A stretch of 35,203 nucleotides of DNA from Parvularculales bacterium (GTDB lineage Bacteria; Pseudomonadota; Alphaproteobacteria; JAPOUT01; JBAJNM01), in NCBI GenBank assembly GCA_036881865.1, contig JBAJNM010000016.1, positions 1-35,203 on the forward strand, written 5' to 3'. Every line of letters starts with the position of its first letter. Position 1 is the first letter of the stretch. A program made the position numbers and the translations under genes. The notes beneath the pieces were generated by a model. That model was not told where the DNA came from, did not search any database, and was given only the letters and a program-made list of their open reading frames with translations. Positions 25,039 through 34,311 of the stretch are shown piece after piece.

Positions 25039-26374
25039 ATGGCGGATAGGAAAACACCGGATATAACACCGCTCACTCACAAGGCGGTGTTTTGGATTGC
25101 CGTGCCTATTGTGATGGCCAATATTGCCACTCCCCTGCTTGGGGTGGTTGACACGGCTGTTGTCGCCCAAAGTGGTGACCCGCGCCAAATTGGGGCAATT
25201 GCTTTGGGCGCGTTCGCCTTTTCTGCATTGTTTTGGATGTTCGGCTTTTTGCGTATGGGAACCTCCGGTCTTACTGCTCAGGCTTATGGAGCTACGGATT
25301 GGAATAGTATGCGGGTTATTCCCGGGCAGGCATTATTGATGGCATTGGGTTTTGGGGGTTGTGCTGATTGTCGTGCAGCAGCCTTTGGGAGCGGTGGTTT
25401 TGTTATTACTTGGCGGCTCGCCTGCCGTGAAGGCGCTGACTCATGAGTATTTTATCATTCGAATATATGGTGCTCCGGCAACCCTTATTGGTTACGTCAT
25501 TCTTGGCTGGTTTATCGGCTTGGGGCGTACGTCTATGGTGCTGTTTTTGCAGCTTGTTCTTAATGTTCTTAATATTGCATTGGACATGTTGTTTGTTCTT
25601 GGGTTTGGGTGGGGGGTTGCGGGGGTTGCTCTGGGTACGGTGATTGCTGAGATGGTTATGGGTGGCGTGGGGCTTTGTGCCATGGTTTGGTTTTTGGCAG
25701 ATAAGCCTGGCACGTTGGACTGGCAGAGGGTGCGGTCATGGGCGGGGTTTAGACGCATGGCAGTGATGAGCCGGGATTTGACTATACGCACGTTGGGTTT
25801 GTTGTTTGCTTTCTTTTGGTTTTTATCGCAAGGGGCGCGATCAGGAGATGGTATTCTCGCCGCTAATGCGATCCTGATGCATTTTGTCACGATTACTTCG
25901 TGGTTTTTAGATGGATTTGCTTTTGCGGCTGAAACCTTGACTGGGCAATCTATTGGTGCACGGAATCCCCGCGCTCTTGGACAGGCCGTCCGGCTCTCAA
26001 CGCTGCAAGCGGCGGGTGCTGCACTGTGCCTTACAGTGTTGTTTGCTCTTTCTGGTCCGTGGGTGACGGATTTTCTGGGCTCTGATGCTCAAACACGTCT
26101 GCTGGCTTTGGATTATTTGCCGTGGGTTGTTCTGGTACCTCTTGTAGGAGTGTGGTGTTATCAGTTGGATGGTATTTTTATCGGAGCAACAGAAACGGCC
26201 ATTATGCGCAATGTGACGATTATTCCTCTTGTGGCTTATATAGGGTCGTGGGCTGTTTTGTTTCCGGTCTTTGGTAATCATGGGCTGTGGGCTTCTTTTA
26301 TAGTATTTTTGGTAGCGCGGGCTTTGAGCCTGTGGCCGTTTTATCCTGCCGTGCGCCGCCGGGCTATAGGATAG
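25039..26374 (+). pseudogene. MATE-family efflux transporter, frameshifted
   Basis: MATE proteins export drugs or organic cations in exchange for Na+ or H+. The N-terminal part from ATG 25039 begins MADRKTPDITPLTHKAVFWI, then IVMANIATPLLGVVDTAVV, and runs about 105 codons before entering nonsense. The remainder continues in the next frame from about 25352 to 26374, with YGAPATLIGYVILGWFIGLG and DGFAFAAETLTGQSIGARN. Removing one G from GGGGG at 25354-25358 restores a continuous protein of about 444 aa with 12 expected membrane spans. The rest of the coding sequence is undamaged, so the lesion is recent, phase-variable or a sequencing error. Its end overlaps the convergent arsC by 11 bp. Confidence 0.85.
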
Positions 26375-26717
26375 ATAGCACTTGTTCCGGCGGACGTCCG
26401 ATACTGGCTTTGTTGCCATACACAACAATCGGACGCTCTATTAGAATCGGGTGAGTTATCATGGCCTTGATGAGGGTGTCATCATCAAGGGTATCGTCGT
26501 TGAGGTTTAGTTTTTTGTAGAGTGTTTCTTTTTTGCGCATTAAATCCCGCGGTGCCATTTTTAATAAGGTGAGCAATTTTTTGAGGGTTGCTGCATCAGG
26601 CGGCGTCTGGAGATATTCGATAATCTCCGGCTCCCTATTGTGTTCACGCAATAGGTCAAGGGTCTGTCGGGATTTTGTGCATTGGGGGTTATGATAGAGG
26701 GTTAGAGTTTTTGTCAT
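26364..26717 (-). CDS. arsC: Arsenate reductase, ArsC/Spx thioredoxin-fold family (glutaredoxin type)
   Basis: The 117-aa protein has the catalytic Cys13 in HNPQCTKSRQTL and the closing block ERPIVVYGNKASIGRPPE with the arsenate-binding Arg region. This glutathione/glutaredoxin-dependent type reduces arsenate to arsenite in the cytoplasm. Spx regulators and YffB-like proteins share the fold, but the CxxS start and the length favour ArsC. It is the last gene of a unit with pyrD (7 nt away) and lysK, an arrangement without an obvious arsenic theme, so a housekeeping role is possible. No strong ribosome site is seen. A second, unrelated arsenate reductase lies at 33792-34274. Confidence 0.85.
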   Translation of the reverse strand: MTKTLTLYHNPQCTKSRQTLDLLREHNREPEIIEYLQTPPDAATLKKLLTLLKMAPRDLMRKKETLYKKLNLNDDTLDDDTLIKAMITHPILIERPIVVYGNKASIGRPPEQVLSIL

Positions 26718-26724
26718 GTTATTG

Positions 26725-27882
26725 TCATTTGGAGTTGTTATCAGGGGGCCAGGTGTGTCCCTTGTTTAGGGCGTATTGTTCAGCGTGGCTGCCGATGGCG
26801 TCTTTTATTGTGGTATATCCATCGCGTGCGAGGCAAGCGGTTATCTCTTGTTTGATGCGCTCGATGAGGAGTGGCCCCTCAAAGGCGAACCCCGTATAGA
26901 GTTGCACAAGGCTCGCGCCAGCCCTTATTTTGGTGTAGGCATCTGCGCCGGAAAAAATACCACCGACACCGATGAGAGGCAAACGCCCGTGGGTTAAACG
27001 ATAGAGGTGGGCAAGCATGCGGGTTGAGGGAGCCATAAGGGGAGCACCGGAGAGACCGCCTTCTTCTTGGGCTGTTTGTGTAGATTGTGGGTGATGAAGC
27101 CCCTCACGGGCTGTAGTGGTGTTGGATATAATGAACCCGTCAATACCTCCCTCAAGAGCCGTTTCGGCTATGGTAGTTAGAGCTGCTTCGTCAAGGTCGG
27201 GGGCGATTTTGACGAGCAGAGGTGTGTCGGGTGCATCGTGCTCGGCTTTGTCGTGTCTGGCCTCGTTTAAGCGGGCTATGAGGGTTTGTAATTCCTGAGG
27301 TTTTTGTAACGTCCGCAGGCCCGGCGTGTTGGGGCTGGAGATATTGATGGTTATATAATCTGCAAGACTGCCAAATACTTTAAAGCCGCGGGTGTAATCA
27401 GCAATGCGGTCTGAACTGTTGCGTCCGGCTCCCAGATTAACCCCTACAATGCTAGACCTACCTATGTTAGATTCACTGGGTTTATTTTGTGCGCGCAGAG
27501 CTTCAAGGCGCGTTTTAACTTTGTCATGGCCATCGTTATTGAAGCCTAAGCGATTTATGATGGCGCGATCATGGGGTAGGCGAAAAATACGCGGACGACG
27601 GTTTCCATCCTGAGGGTAGGGGGTGACAGTGCCCACCTCTACAAAGCCGAAGCCGAGCCGTAGCAGTGCTACAGGGGCTTCCGCATTTTTATCAAAACCG
27701 GCAGCAAGGCCAAGAGGGTTTGGAAAAGTGCGGCCTAACACGCTAGTACGTAAAGCAGAAACATCATGTGCGGGGTTGCCATTAGGAGCCAACCCCACTT
27801 TAAGGCCAAAAAGAGCCAGCCTGTGAGCGCGTTCCGGGTCAAGGTGCGCCAGCAAGGGAGCCACTATATTATAAAGACTCAT
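26725..27882 (-). CDS. pyrD: Dihydroorotate dehydrogenase (quinone), class 2
   Basis: PyrD oxidises dihydroorotate to orotate in pyrimidine synthesis and passes electrons to membrane quinone through FMN. The 385-aa protein has the N-terminal amphipathic membrane-binding part (MSLYNIVAPLLAHLDPERAH), LGLAAGFDKNAEA, the catalytic-Ser region NISSPNTPGLRTLQ, the substrate-binding NTT in FIISNTTTAREG, and the FMN-binding PLIGVGGIFSGADAYTKI. The presence of Ser marks class 2. It is somewhat longer than the usual 335-360 aa, with extra residues around the Asn/Ser-rich segment near 130-145. It lies 23 bp after lysK and 7 bp before arsC on the same strand. Confidence 0.96.
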   Translation of the reverse strand: MSLYNIVAPLLAHLDPERAHRLALFGLKVGLAPNGNPAHDVSALRTSVLGRTFPNPLGLAAGFDKNAEAPVALLRLGFGFVEVGTVTPYPQDGNRRPRIFRLPHDRAIINRLGFNNDGHDKVKTRLEALRAQNKPSESNIGRSSIVGVNLGAGRNSSDRIADYTRGFKVFGSLADYITINISSPNTPGLRTLQKPQELQTLIARLNEARHDKAEHDAPDTPLLVKIAPDLDEAALTTIAETALEGGIDGFIISNTTTAREGLHHPQSTQTAQEEGGLSGAPLMAPSTRMLAHLYRLTHGRLPLIGVGGIFSGADAYTKIRAGASLVQLYTGFAFEGPLLIERIKQEITACLARDGYTTIKDAIGSHAEQYALNKGHTWPPDNNSK

Positions 27883-27905
27883 TTACAAGGACTCGTTATT
27901 AAAAC

Positions 27906-29498
27906 TCAGGGAACCTGATTGTTCTGGATAAGTTCACCGCTAAGAGCACGGTCAATAAGCGTGACGGTATTCTCAACCCCATAAAGAGCAATGAACGTTC
28001 CAAATCGCGCACCCGCTGAACTGCCCAACAAGGTTTGGTATAAAAAGCCAAACCATTCCCGTAAACGCGGTTTGCCATAAACCTCTTTCCCCAATTCAAA
28101 CAGTAGTGTTTGAATGGTATCGGCATCAGGGAGCTCGGGTAGGGCTATAAGATGTTCTTTGAGAGATTCAAGAGCTTGCGTGCCGCCATCATAATCGTGA
28201 GGGGCGGTGTAGTGTAGCGTGATGAAATCCTGAGCGTAAATGATAGCATGACCTGCCAGATCATCCAGTAGGGGATAGGTTTCGGGAGTCGCATCCGGTT
28301 TATAGTGGCGGATAAATCCCCACAGCATGGCTTTGTCTTGTGCTCGGCTAGCAGCGGCAAGACTTAGCAATAGAGAATAGTTGACAGGACATGAGGTGAG
28401 CGGTGGCTTGCCACTATGAATATGCCAAACGGGATTAGCTTGTTGTTCATCAGGGGTCTGGTTAGGAAAAGCGTTAAGATGTGAAATATAATTATCCACC
28501 GTTTTAGGGATGACGTCAAAATACAACCGTTTTGCCCGCCGCGGATTTTGATACATAAATAAAGACAGACTTTCAGGTGGGGCGTAGCGCAGCCATTCTT
28601 CAATGGTTAAACCATTGCCGATAGATTTTGAAATCTTGCTGCCATTCTTATCAAGAAACAGTTCGTAAGAAAATCCCTCTGGCGGCGTGCCCTTAAGAGC
28701 ACGGCAAATCTGGCTTGATTGCCGAACAGAGTCCATCAAATCTTTGCCAGACATTTCATAATCCACGCCCAATGCTACCCAGCGCATGGCCCAGTCTGCC
28801 TTCCACTGTAGTTTGCAGTGTCCGCCGGTGACGGGGGTCTCAACCTCTCTTCCATGATCAGGATGAACATAAGTGATGGTGCCCGCCTGACTGTCTTGAA
28901 CTACAACCTGAGCCATCAGGACAGTGCCGGTTTCAGAGCAGACAGGTAAAAACGGGCTATACGTCCGGCGACGCTCTTCACCAAGGGCTGGTAATATAAT
29001 TGCCATAATATCATCATAAGCAGCGAGTGCTTTCAGCAAAGTTTCATCAAAACGACCTGAGCGATAATGTTCTGTTGCGCTGGCAAATTCATACTCAAAA
29101 CCAAAACGATCAAGAAACTTCCGCAGACGCGCATTGTTATGCGCACCAAAACTCTCATACTTGCCAAACGGGTCAGGAATATCCATAAGAGGCTTGTTAA
29201 GATGTTCGCGCAACATATCTTGTTGCGGCACATTGCCCGGTACTTTTCGCAAGCCATCCATATCATCAGAAAAACATATCAAACGACACGGCCGATCCGG
29301 TGCTAACACCGAAAATGCATGACGCACCATGCTTGTCCGTACCACCTCGCCAAACGTTCCAATATGAGGCAAGCCACTCGGTCCATAGCCAGTTTCAAAC
29401 ACAACGTCCCGCACTGTCTCGCTCTGCTTTTTTAAGCGGTCAAGAAGCCTTTGAGCTTCATTAAAAGGCCAAATTGAATGATTCGACGATTCTGCCAT
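27906..29498 (-). CDS. lysK: Lysyl-tRNA synthetase, class I
   Basis: LysK charges tRNA-Lys. The 530-aa protein is the class I form, unrelated to the class II LysS of most bacteria; it is common in Archaea and Alphaproteobacteria. It has the HIGH-like motif in SGLPHIGTFGE (HIGT at 45-48), the KMSKS-like motif KISKS at 288-292, and CFSDDMDGLRKVP and VDYEMSGKDLMDS in the Rossmann domain. The C-terminal 200 residues form the anticodon-binding helical domain. It is first in a unit with pyrD and arsC and is divergent from the helicase gene. No clear ribosome site is visible before the ATG. Confidence 0.96.
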   Translation of the reverse strand: MAESSNHSIWPFNEAQRLLDRLKKQSETVRDVVFETGYGPSGLPHIGTFGEVVRTSMVRHAFSVLAPDRPCRLICFSDDMDGLRKVPGNVPQQDMLREHLNKPLMDIPDPFGKYESFGAHNNARLRKFLDRFGFEYEFASATEHYRSGRFDETLLKALAAYDDIMAIILPALGEERRRTYSPFLPVCSETGTVLMAQVVVQDSQAGTITYVHPDHGREVETPVTGGHCKLQWKADWAMRWVALGVDYEMSGKDLMDSVRQSSQICRALKGTPPEGFSYELFLDKNGSKISKSIGNGLTIEEWLRYAPPESLSLFMYQNPRRAKRLYFDVIPKTVDNYISHLNAFPNQTPDEQQANPVWHIHSGKPPLTSCPVNYSLLLSLAAASRAQDKAMLWGFIRHYKPDATPETYPLLDDLAGHAIIYAQDFITLHYTAPHDYDGGTQALESLKEHLIALPELPDADTIQTLLFELGKEVYGKPRLREWFGFLYQTLLGSSAGARFGTFIALYGVENTVTLIDRALSGELIQNNQVP

Positions 29499-29620
29499 AA
29501 TTTGACAACCCTATGACGAGCTTAAGGTAAGCGTCAATCTTATCTCCTGCTCTTGGCTCTTTCTCCGCTCCAGACGTTCTTCGTGGTCTGCCTATAGGTG
29601 GGTATAGTGTATGGTTGATT

Positions 29621-32449
29621 ATGACTTCCGTTACTTCACAATCTGGCCCTCCGATCTGCGCTCTGCCTGCGTTGGTGGCAGATGGCTGCGCCGCGCTTAT
29701 CCTAACGTCGGACGGCGAGATCGAAACCCTTGAAAGCACTGCCCTCCGTCGGCGTTTGCAGGACATGCCGCATCTTGTATGCCATCGGGCCTTTACCGCT
29801 CGCCGTCTGGGCTTAACGCACAACAGACGTCAGGATAATCTTTTTAATCTCCATACCGCCGACATTATGGAACTGTTTGCTTTTGTGTTGCCGGTTCATT
29901 TTTGTTTGCCGACCCCGCGCTCTCTGGCTCAGGCGCTGGGTATTGATGAACCTGACAGTGCTATTCAGGAGGCGCTTGTGTTGCATCGCGCCACTGGCAT
30001 CTTGATGGGATATCTGGCCTCCGGGAATTATGCCTATGGAGACAGAGCGTTTGCCTCCGCTTGTCTGCTGAGGGATCATGGCTGGCCATGGGGAGAAGCG
30101 GTGGTGGAGGCTCTTATGTCACAGCAGAAGGGGGTTGGGGCGGAGATCTCTGTTTCAGGATCGGCTCTTGATGCTTTATCTGTGTGGCGTGATCTTGCCG
30201 AGTGGCGTGATGTATCGCCTTACGATCAACTCCAAGACGATACACCTCCTACGTCTCAATCCATTGAGCAACGTCTGGCTGTGCTGAAGGGTGTGGATGC
30301 GGAAGCACGCACACCACAAGATGATTATGCGCAGGCGGCGGGCTTGGCGTTTGCCGCCTTTGAGGAGCCAAACCGGCCTCATGTAGCGCTGGTAGAGGCA
30401 GGAACGGGAACCGGCAAAACATTGGGATATATTGCACCCGCCAGCCTGTGGGCCGAACAAAACGCCGGGCCGGTCTGGATTTCTACCTATACCCGCAATT
30501 TACAACATCAGTTGCAGCGAGAGTTGACGCGTCTCAATGATTTACCCGGTTGGCGTGGTAAGAGCGGGGTTGTGATACGTAAAGGACGGGAAAATTATCT
30601 GTGTCTTTTGAATATGCAGGCAATTATGCAACGGGCCAGCGCGGGATTAGATACGGTCGCCGCTACTCTTGTGGCGCGGTGGGCGCGGTATAGCCGTTCC
30701 GGAGACATGAGCGATGATTTTCCTACGTGGCTTTTGGCGAATAATGGTCATTCACTGAGACGGGAGATGCTTGCTGACCGCCGTGGTGATTGTATTTACG
30801 ATGCTTGTCCGCATTATCGGAAATGTTTTATTGAGCGGGTTGTGCGGGATTCACGGCAGGCGCGTATTGTAGTGGCCAATCATGCGTTGGTATTGAGATG
30901 GGCAGCTTCACAGACGCTATTAGACGATACTACTGATGATATATCCTCCGGTGCATCTGATGCCACCCGTTATATTTTTGACGAGGGGCATCATTTGTTT
31001 GATACGGCGGATGGTGCTTTCTCTACTGATTTGACCATAAGTGAAGCGGCAGAGTTAAGACGTTGGCTGTTGGGCACGCAAGGAGACAGGGTGCGGGGGG
31101 CAAGGCATCAGGATGGTCTTGCGGCGCGGTTGGAAAACAACATGGCGGACGATGCGACTCTTGCGGAACTGGTTGCTAAAGTTCAGGAAGCGGCCTTGGT
31201 CTTGCCTGCTTCCGGTTGGGGTCAACGTCTTGAAAGTAACAGGCCCCATGAAATTGCCGAGCGGTTTTTTACCCTTGTGCGGCGACAGGTTCATGACCGC
31301 GCTGATGGGGAACGGAATCCCTACAGCCTTGAGGCTTCTGTCTGGCCGCCGGACAAGGCTCTTGTTGGGGCAGCACAGGATATGGCGCAGGCATTGGTTC
31401 GTTTGGCAGAATCTCTGGAGGCTGTCGTGGCTACCCTGCGGGAGGGAGATGAGGTTGAACCTCAACACCGATTACGCCGTTTTGTATTGTGGCTTGAGGA
31501 GATTAAACGTTGGCGCATGATGTTGTCAGATCTTGTATCACCTGATGCGGAAAATATAGATGATGGCAAGCAAGAGGTGTTTGTTGATTGGCTCTCGGTA
31601 GATAAACGCGAGGGGCGTGAATATGACACGGGATTGCACCGCCATTATCTTGATCCCACGGAACCCTTTGCACGTTATGTTTTGCACAGTTCTCATGGCG
31701 CTTTGATTACATCTGCAACGCTTCATGACCCGTTTCTTGATGATGAGCATGAGGTTGATAACTGGCGGCAGGCCACCTTTCGCACCGGTGCGCGGCATTT
31801 GCCGGAGCCTGCGAAGCGGTTTCGTTTTGCATCACCGTTTGATTATGCCGTGCAGACGAGAGTGTTTGTAGTCTCTGACATGGGACGTTCCGATGATATG
31901 GAGTGTGTAGCCGAGGCCTATCGTGCTTTGTTTTTAGCATCCGGTGGGGGTGCCCTTGGGTTGTTTACGGCTATCTCGCGGTTGCGATCTGTCCATGAGC
32001 GTATCGCGCCCACATTGCATGAAGCGGGGTTGGCACTTTTTGCACAACATGTGGATGCGTTGGATGCAGGTACGCTGGTGGATTTATTCCAGAATGAACA
32101 CAACAGTTGTTTACTAGGCACAGATGCATTTCGGGATGGGATCGACGTAAGTGGTGCTAGTTTGCGTCTTATGGTGATGGAGCGCACACCGTGGCCGCGT
32201 CCGAATATTCTGCATCGCGCCCGTCGTGCACATTTTGGTGGACGTCTCTATGATGATGGTCTGGCGCGATTGAGGTTGCGGCAGGCCTTTGGACGGCTTA
32301 TTCGCAAGCGGAGTGACCGCGGCGTTTTTGTGTTGTTGGATAATCGCGCACCTGGCCGGATCTTATCGGCATTGCCGGAGGATGTCATCCCTGAGCGGTT
32401 GCCGTTGGATGAGATTGTCGGTGCAACAGAGACGTTTCTTGGTCGCTGA
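29621..32449 (+). CDS. ATP-dependent DNA helicase, XPD/DinG-type with Fe-S cluster
   Basis: The protein (942 aa from ATG 29621; a TTG at 29615 is also in frame) is a superfamily 2 helicase, 5'-3' by family. Walker A is EAGTGTGKT (about 259-267) and Walker B/DEAH box is DEGH (about 454-457). Four cysteines between them (about 328, 391, 396 and 402, in GDCIYDACPHYRKC) match the iron-sulfur cluster of XPD/DinG. Helicase motif VI is QAFGRLIRKRSDRG. The N-terminal 200 residues (DGEIETLE, LVCHRAFTARRLG, LFAFVLPVHFCLPTPR) form a family-specific region resembling a degenerate exonuclease domain. Such helicases act in DNA repair and on R-loops or G-quadruplexes. It stands alone, divergent from lysK. 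Confidence 0.92.
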   Translation: MTSVTSQSGPPICALPALVADGCAALILTSDGEIETLESTALRRRLQDMPHLVCHRAFTARRLGLTHNRRQDNLFNLHTADIMELFAFVLPVHFCLPTPRSLAQALGIDEPDSAIQEALVLHRATGILMGYLASGNYAYGDRAFASACLLRDHGWPWGEAVVEALMSQQKGVGAEISVSGSALDALSVWRDLAEWRDVSPYDQLQDDTPPTSQSIEQRLAVLKGVDAEARTPQDDYAQAAGLAFAAFEEPNRPHVALVEAGTGTGKTLGYIAPASLWAEQNAGPVWISTYTRNLQHQLQRELTRLNDLPGWRGKSGVVIRKGRENYLCLLNMQAIMQRASAGLDTVAATLVARWARYSRSGDMSDDFPTWLLANNGHSLRREMLADRRGDCIYDACPHYRKCFIERVVRDSRQARIVVANHALVLRWAASQTLLDDTTDDISSGASDATRYIFDEGHHLFDTADGAFSTDLTISEAAELRRWLLGTQGDRVRGARHQDGLAARLENNMADDATLAELVAKVQEAALVLPASGWGQRLESNRPHEIAERFFTLVRRQVHDRADGERNPYSLEASVWPPDKALVGAAQDMAQALVRLAESLEAVVATLREGDEVEPQHRLRRFVLWLEEIKRWRMMLSDLVSPDAENIDDGKQEVFVDWLSVDKREGREYDTGLHRHYLDPTEPFARYVLHSSHGALITSATLHDPFLDDEHEVDNWRQATFRTGARHLPEPAKRFRFASPFDYAVQTRVFVVSDMGRSDDMECVAEAYRALFLASGGGALGLFTAISRLRSVHERIAPTLHEAGLALFAQHVDALDAGTLVDLFQNEHNSCLLGTDAFRDGIDVSGASLRLMVMERTPWPRPNILHRARRAHFGGRLYDDGLARLRLRQAFGRLIRKRSDRGVFVLLDNRAPGRILSALPEDVIPERLPLDEIVGATETFLGR

Positions 32450-32751
32450 GTCGCTGATGCATATTGTGCCACGCGCATTGCTTAGTTGGATTTGTTACGC
32501 CTAGAGTGATATCACTTAAATTTGTATAAGCTCCAAAAAAGGTGATTATATACAATAGTAGCCAATCCTCTCCCGAAGCCTGTCGGCGGCTTAACGGGAC
32601 TCAATACTGATAAGATACATCGTGCGCGGATTGACGTAGAGATGCACGGGGGTGCTATCGGGGTTTACGGTAGCAGTGATTCTCCTGTTATAGACCACTG
32701 CTTTCTCGATTGCCGCAGATGTGGCGCATTTGATAGAGTGGTGGGGAGAAA
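32450..32751. other. Intergenic region helicase-acr3
   Basis: These 302 bp between convergent genes contain a perfect 12-bp palindrome AGTGATATCACT (32505-32516) and an open plus-strand frame described separately (32546-32755). No terminator with a clear T-run, tRNA or other RNA gene was recognised. Confidence 0.4.
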
Positions 32752-32755
32752 TTAA
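32546..32755 (+). pseudogene. Possible gene remnant (unknown product)
   Basis: A plus-strand frame is open for 69 codons between a stop at 32543 and TAA 32753-32755, with the only ATG at 32642 (37 codons). The translated stretch includes MHGGAIGVYGSSDSPVIDHC followed by FLDCRRCGAF, which has the look of a parallel beta-helix repeat or another compact folded fragment. There is no ribosome site, and the frame overlaps the 3' end of acr3 by 4 nt. It may be the end of a gene lost when the ars genes arrived, or chance. Confidence 0.25.
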
Positions 32756-33795
32756 GATGTAGCAAACCAATGCCGTGTTCGTTTGGCTAGTGCCACCAAT
32801 GAGAGCATTACCGGCACTTCAACCAATACCCCGACTACGGTGGCGAGTGCTGCACTGGAATGCAGACCGAACAGGCTGATGGCAACGGCAACAGCCAATT
32901 CGAAAAAGTTGGACGTGCCGATTAATGCAGCGGGTGCGGCAGTACTATACGGCACGCGCCATAAATAAGCCCAACCATAGGCGGTGATAAAGATACCATA
33001 GGTTTGAATCAGCAACGGTATGGCAATCAGGATGATGACAAGCGGTTCATCTAATATGGTTTGCGCCTGAAAGCCGAACAGCAGTACGACCGTGGCCAGT
33101 AAGCCGATAACGGAATAAGGCTTCACCTTAGCGGTGAATCCCTCAATGTTCTCATGGTTATAGTTCTTAACCAGTTTTTTGCGGGTGGCATAGCCTGCCA
33201 CCAATGGAATGACAACATACAGGACAACGGAGAGGAGCAAAGTTTCCCACGGCACAACAATATCAGTGATACCCAGCAGGAATGCGGCCAGTGGCGCGAA
33301 GGCAAAGATCATTATGATATCGTTTACTGACACTTGCACCAGCGTGTAATTGGCATCTCCGTGCACCAGTTGGCTCCAGACGAACACCATCGCCGTACAG
33401 GGAGCCACCCCAAGTAGAATCATTCCGGCGATATATTCCTTGGCATTTTCCGGGCTGATCAGTCCGGAAAACACATATTCAAAGAACAACACGCCGAGCG
33501 CAGCCATGGTGAAAGGTTTGATTAGCCAGTTAATTACCAGCGTAATGCACAGGCCTTTGAGTTTGCGGCCTACGTCTTTGATACTGGCAAAATCAACGTT
33601 CACCATCATCGGGTAGATCATCACCCAGATAAATACGGCGACAACCAGATTTACTTTGGCGTATTCCAGACCGGCAATGGTCTGGAAGATGGAAGGGATG
33701 GCAACTCCAAGGCCTACACCGGCAACAATGCAGAACGCCACCCAAAGGGAGAGATAGCGTTCAAAGAAGCCAAGGGGGGAATGTGTTTCAGTCAT
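32752..33795 (-). CDS. acr3: Arsenite efflux permease, ACR3 family
   Basis: Acr3 exports arsenite across the inner membrane using the proton gradient. The 347-aa protein has about ten membrane segments and the family signature [17 protein letters not shown], with the conserved Cys133 needed for transport. Other typical blocks are [20 protein letters not shown] and the C-terminal [17 protein letters not shown]. Its ATG overlaps the arsC stop by 4 nt, so the two are co-translated; the ribosome site is weak. No arsR repressor is seen in either direction within the window, which is unusual for an ars operon. It belongs to the Acr3 family, not to ArsB. Confidence 0.95.
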   Translation of the reverse strand: MTETHSPLGFFERYLSLWVAFCIVAGVGLGVAIPSIFQTIAGLEYAKVNLVVAVFIWVMIYPMMVNVDFASIKDVGRKLKGLCITLVINWLIKPFTMAALGVLFFEYVFSGLISPENAKEYIAGMILLGVAPCTAMVFVWSQLVHGDANYTLVQVSVNDIIMIFAFAPLAAFLLGITDIVVPWETLLLSVVLYVVIPLVAGYATRKKLVKNYNHENIEGFTAKVKPYSVIGLLATVVLLFGFQAQTILDEPLVIILIAIPLLIQTYGIFITAYGWAYLWRVPYSTAAPAALIGTSNFFELAVAVAISLFGLHSSAALATVVGVLVEVPVMLSLVALAKRTRHWFATS

Positions 33796-34274
33796 AATGT
33801 ACCTATAGTCTCAAGTTGCCGTTGAAGTTCTATCTTGTTCATGCTTTCAAGTGGCAAGTGAATCAAGGCTTTGATGCGCCTTTCCAGCATGGCAAAGATG
33901 CGATTGAATTCCTGACCGGTAGCCTCCTCGCTACCTTCAAATTTGGCAGGGTCGGGCACACCCCAATGTGCTTTAAGGGGTTCACCGGGAAATATCGGAC
34001 AGATTTCACTGGCGACGGTGTCGCAGACGGTAATCACGATATCAATAGGCTGGTCGGTGAATTCGTCCCATGATTTGCTTTGATAGTCGGTAGTTGCGAT
34101 ACCGTGTGCTTTCAGCGTGGCAAGGCTTTTCGGATGAACGTCGCCGGTAGGAAAACTTCCGGCGCTGTGTGATAAAAAACGGCTACCACCGTGATGTGCC
34201 AACAAGGCTTCCGCCATGATAGAGCGGCAGGAATTACCGGTGCATAGAAATAATACGGATAGAGGGTTAGCCAT
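33792..34274 (-). CDS. arsC: Arsenate reductase, thioredoxin-coupled (LMW phosphatase type)
   Basis: The 160-aa protein has the low-molecular-weight phosphatase P-loop CTGNSCRS with Cys11 and Cys16, and two further cysteines, Cys84 ([11 protein letters not shown]) and Cys92 (ICPIFPG). The triad Cys11, Cys84, Cys92 corresponds to Cys10, Cys82, Cys89 of the plasmid pI258 enzyme, so it should be regenerated by thioredoxin. The product arsenite is then exported by Acr3, encoded next. CGGAGGG lies 6 nt before the ATG. A 14-codon ORF (34311-34267) begins directly after the stop of the upstream gene and overlaps this start, possibly coupling translation. This enzyme is unrelated to the glutaredoxin-type ArsC at 26364. 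Confidence 0.94.
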   Translation of the reverse strand: MANPLSVLFLCTGNSCRSIMAEALLAHHGGSRFLSHSAGSFPTGDVHPKSLATLKAHGIATTDYQSKSWDEFTDQPIDIVITVCDTVASEICPIFPGEPLKAHWGVPDPAKFEGSEEATGQEFNRIFAMLERRIKALIHLPLESMNKIELQRQLETIGTL

Positions 34275-34311
34275 TAACCGCCCTCCGCTTTTGCATCTGC
34301 AGTTCTTTCAT

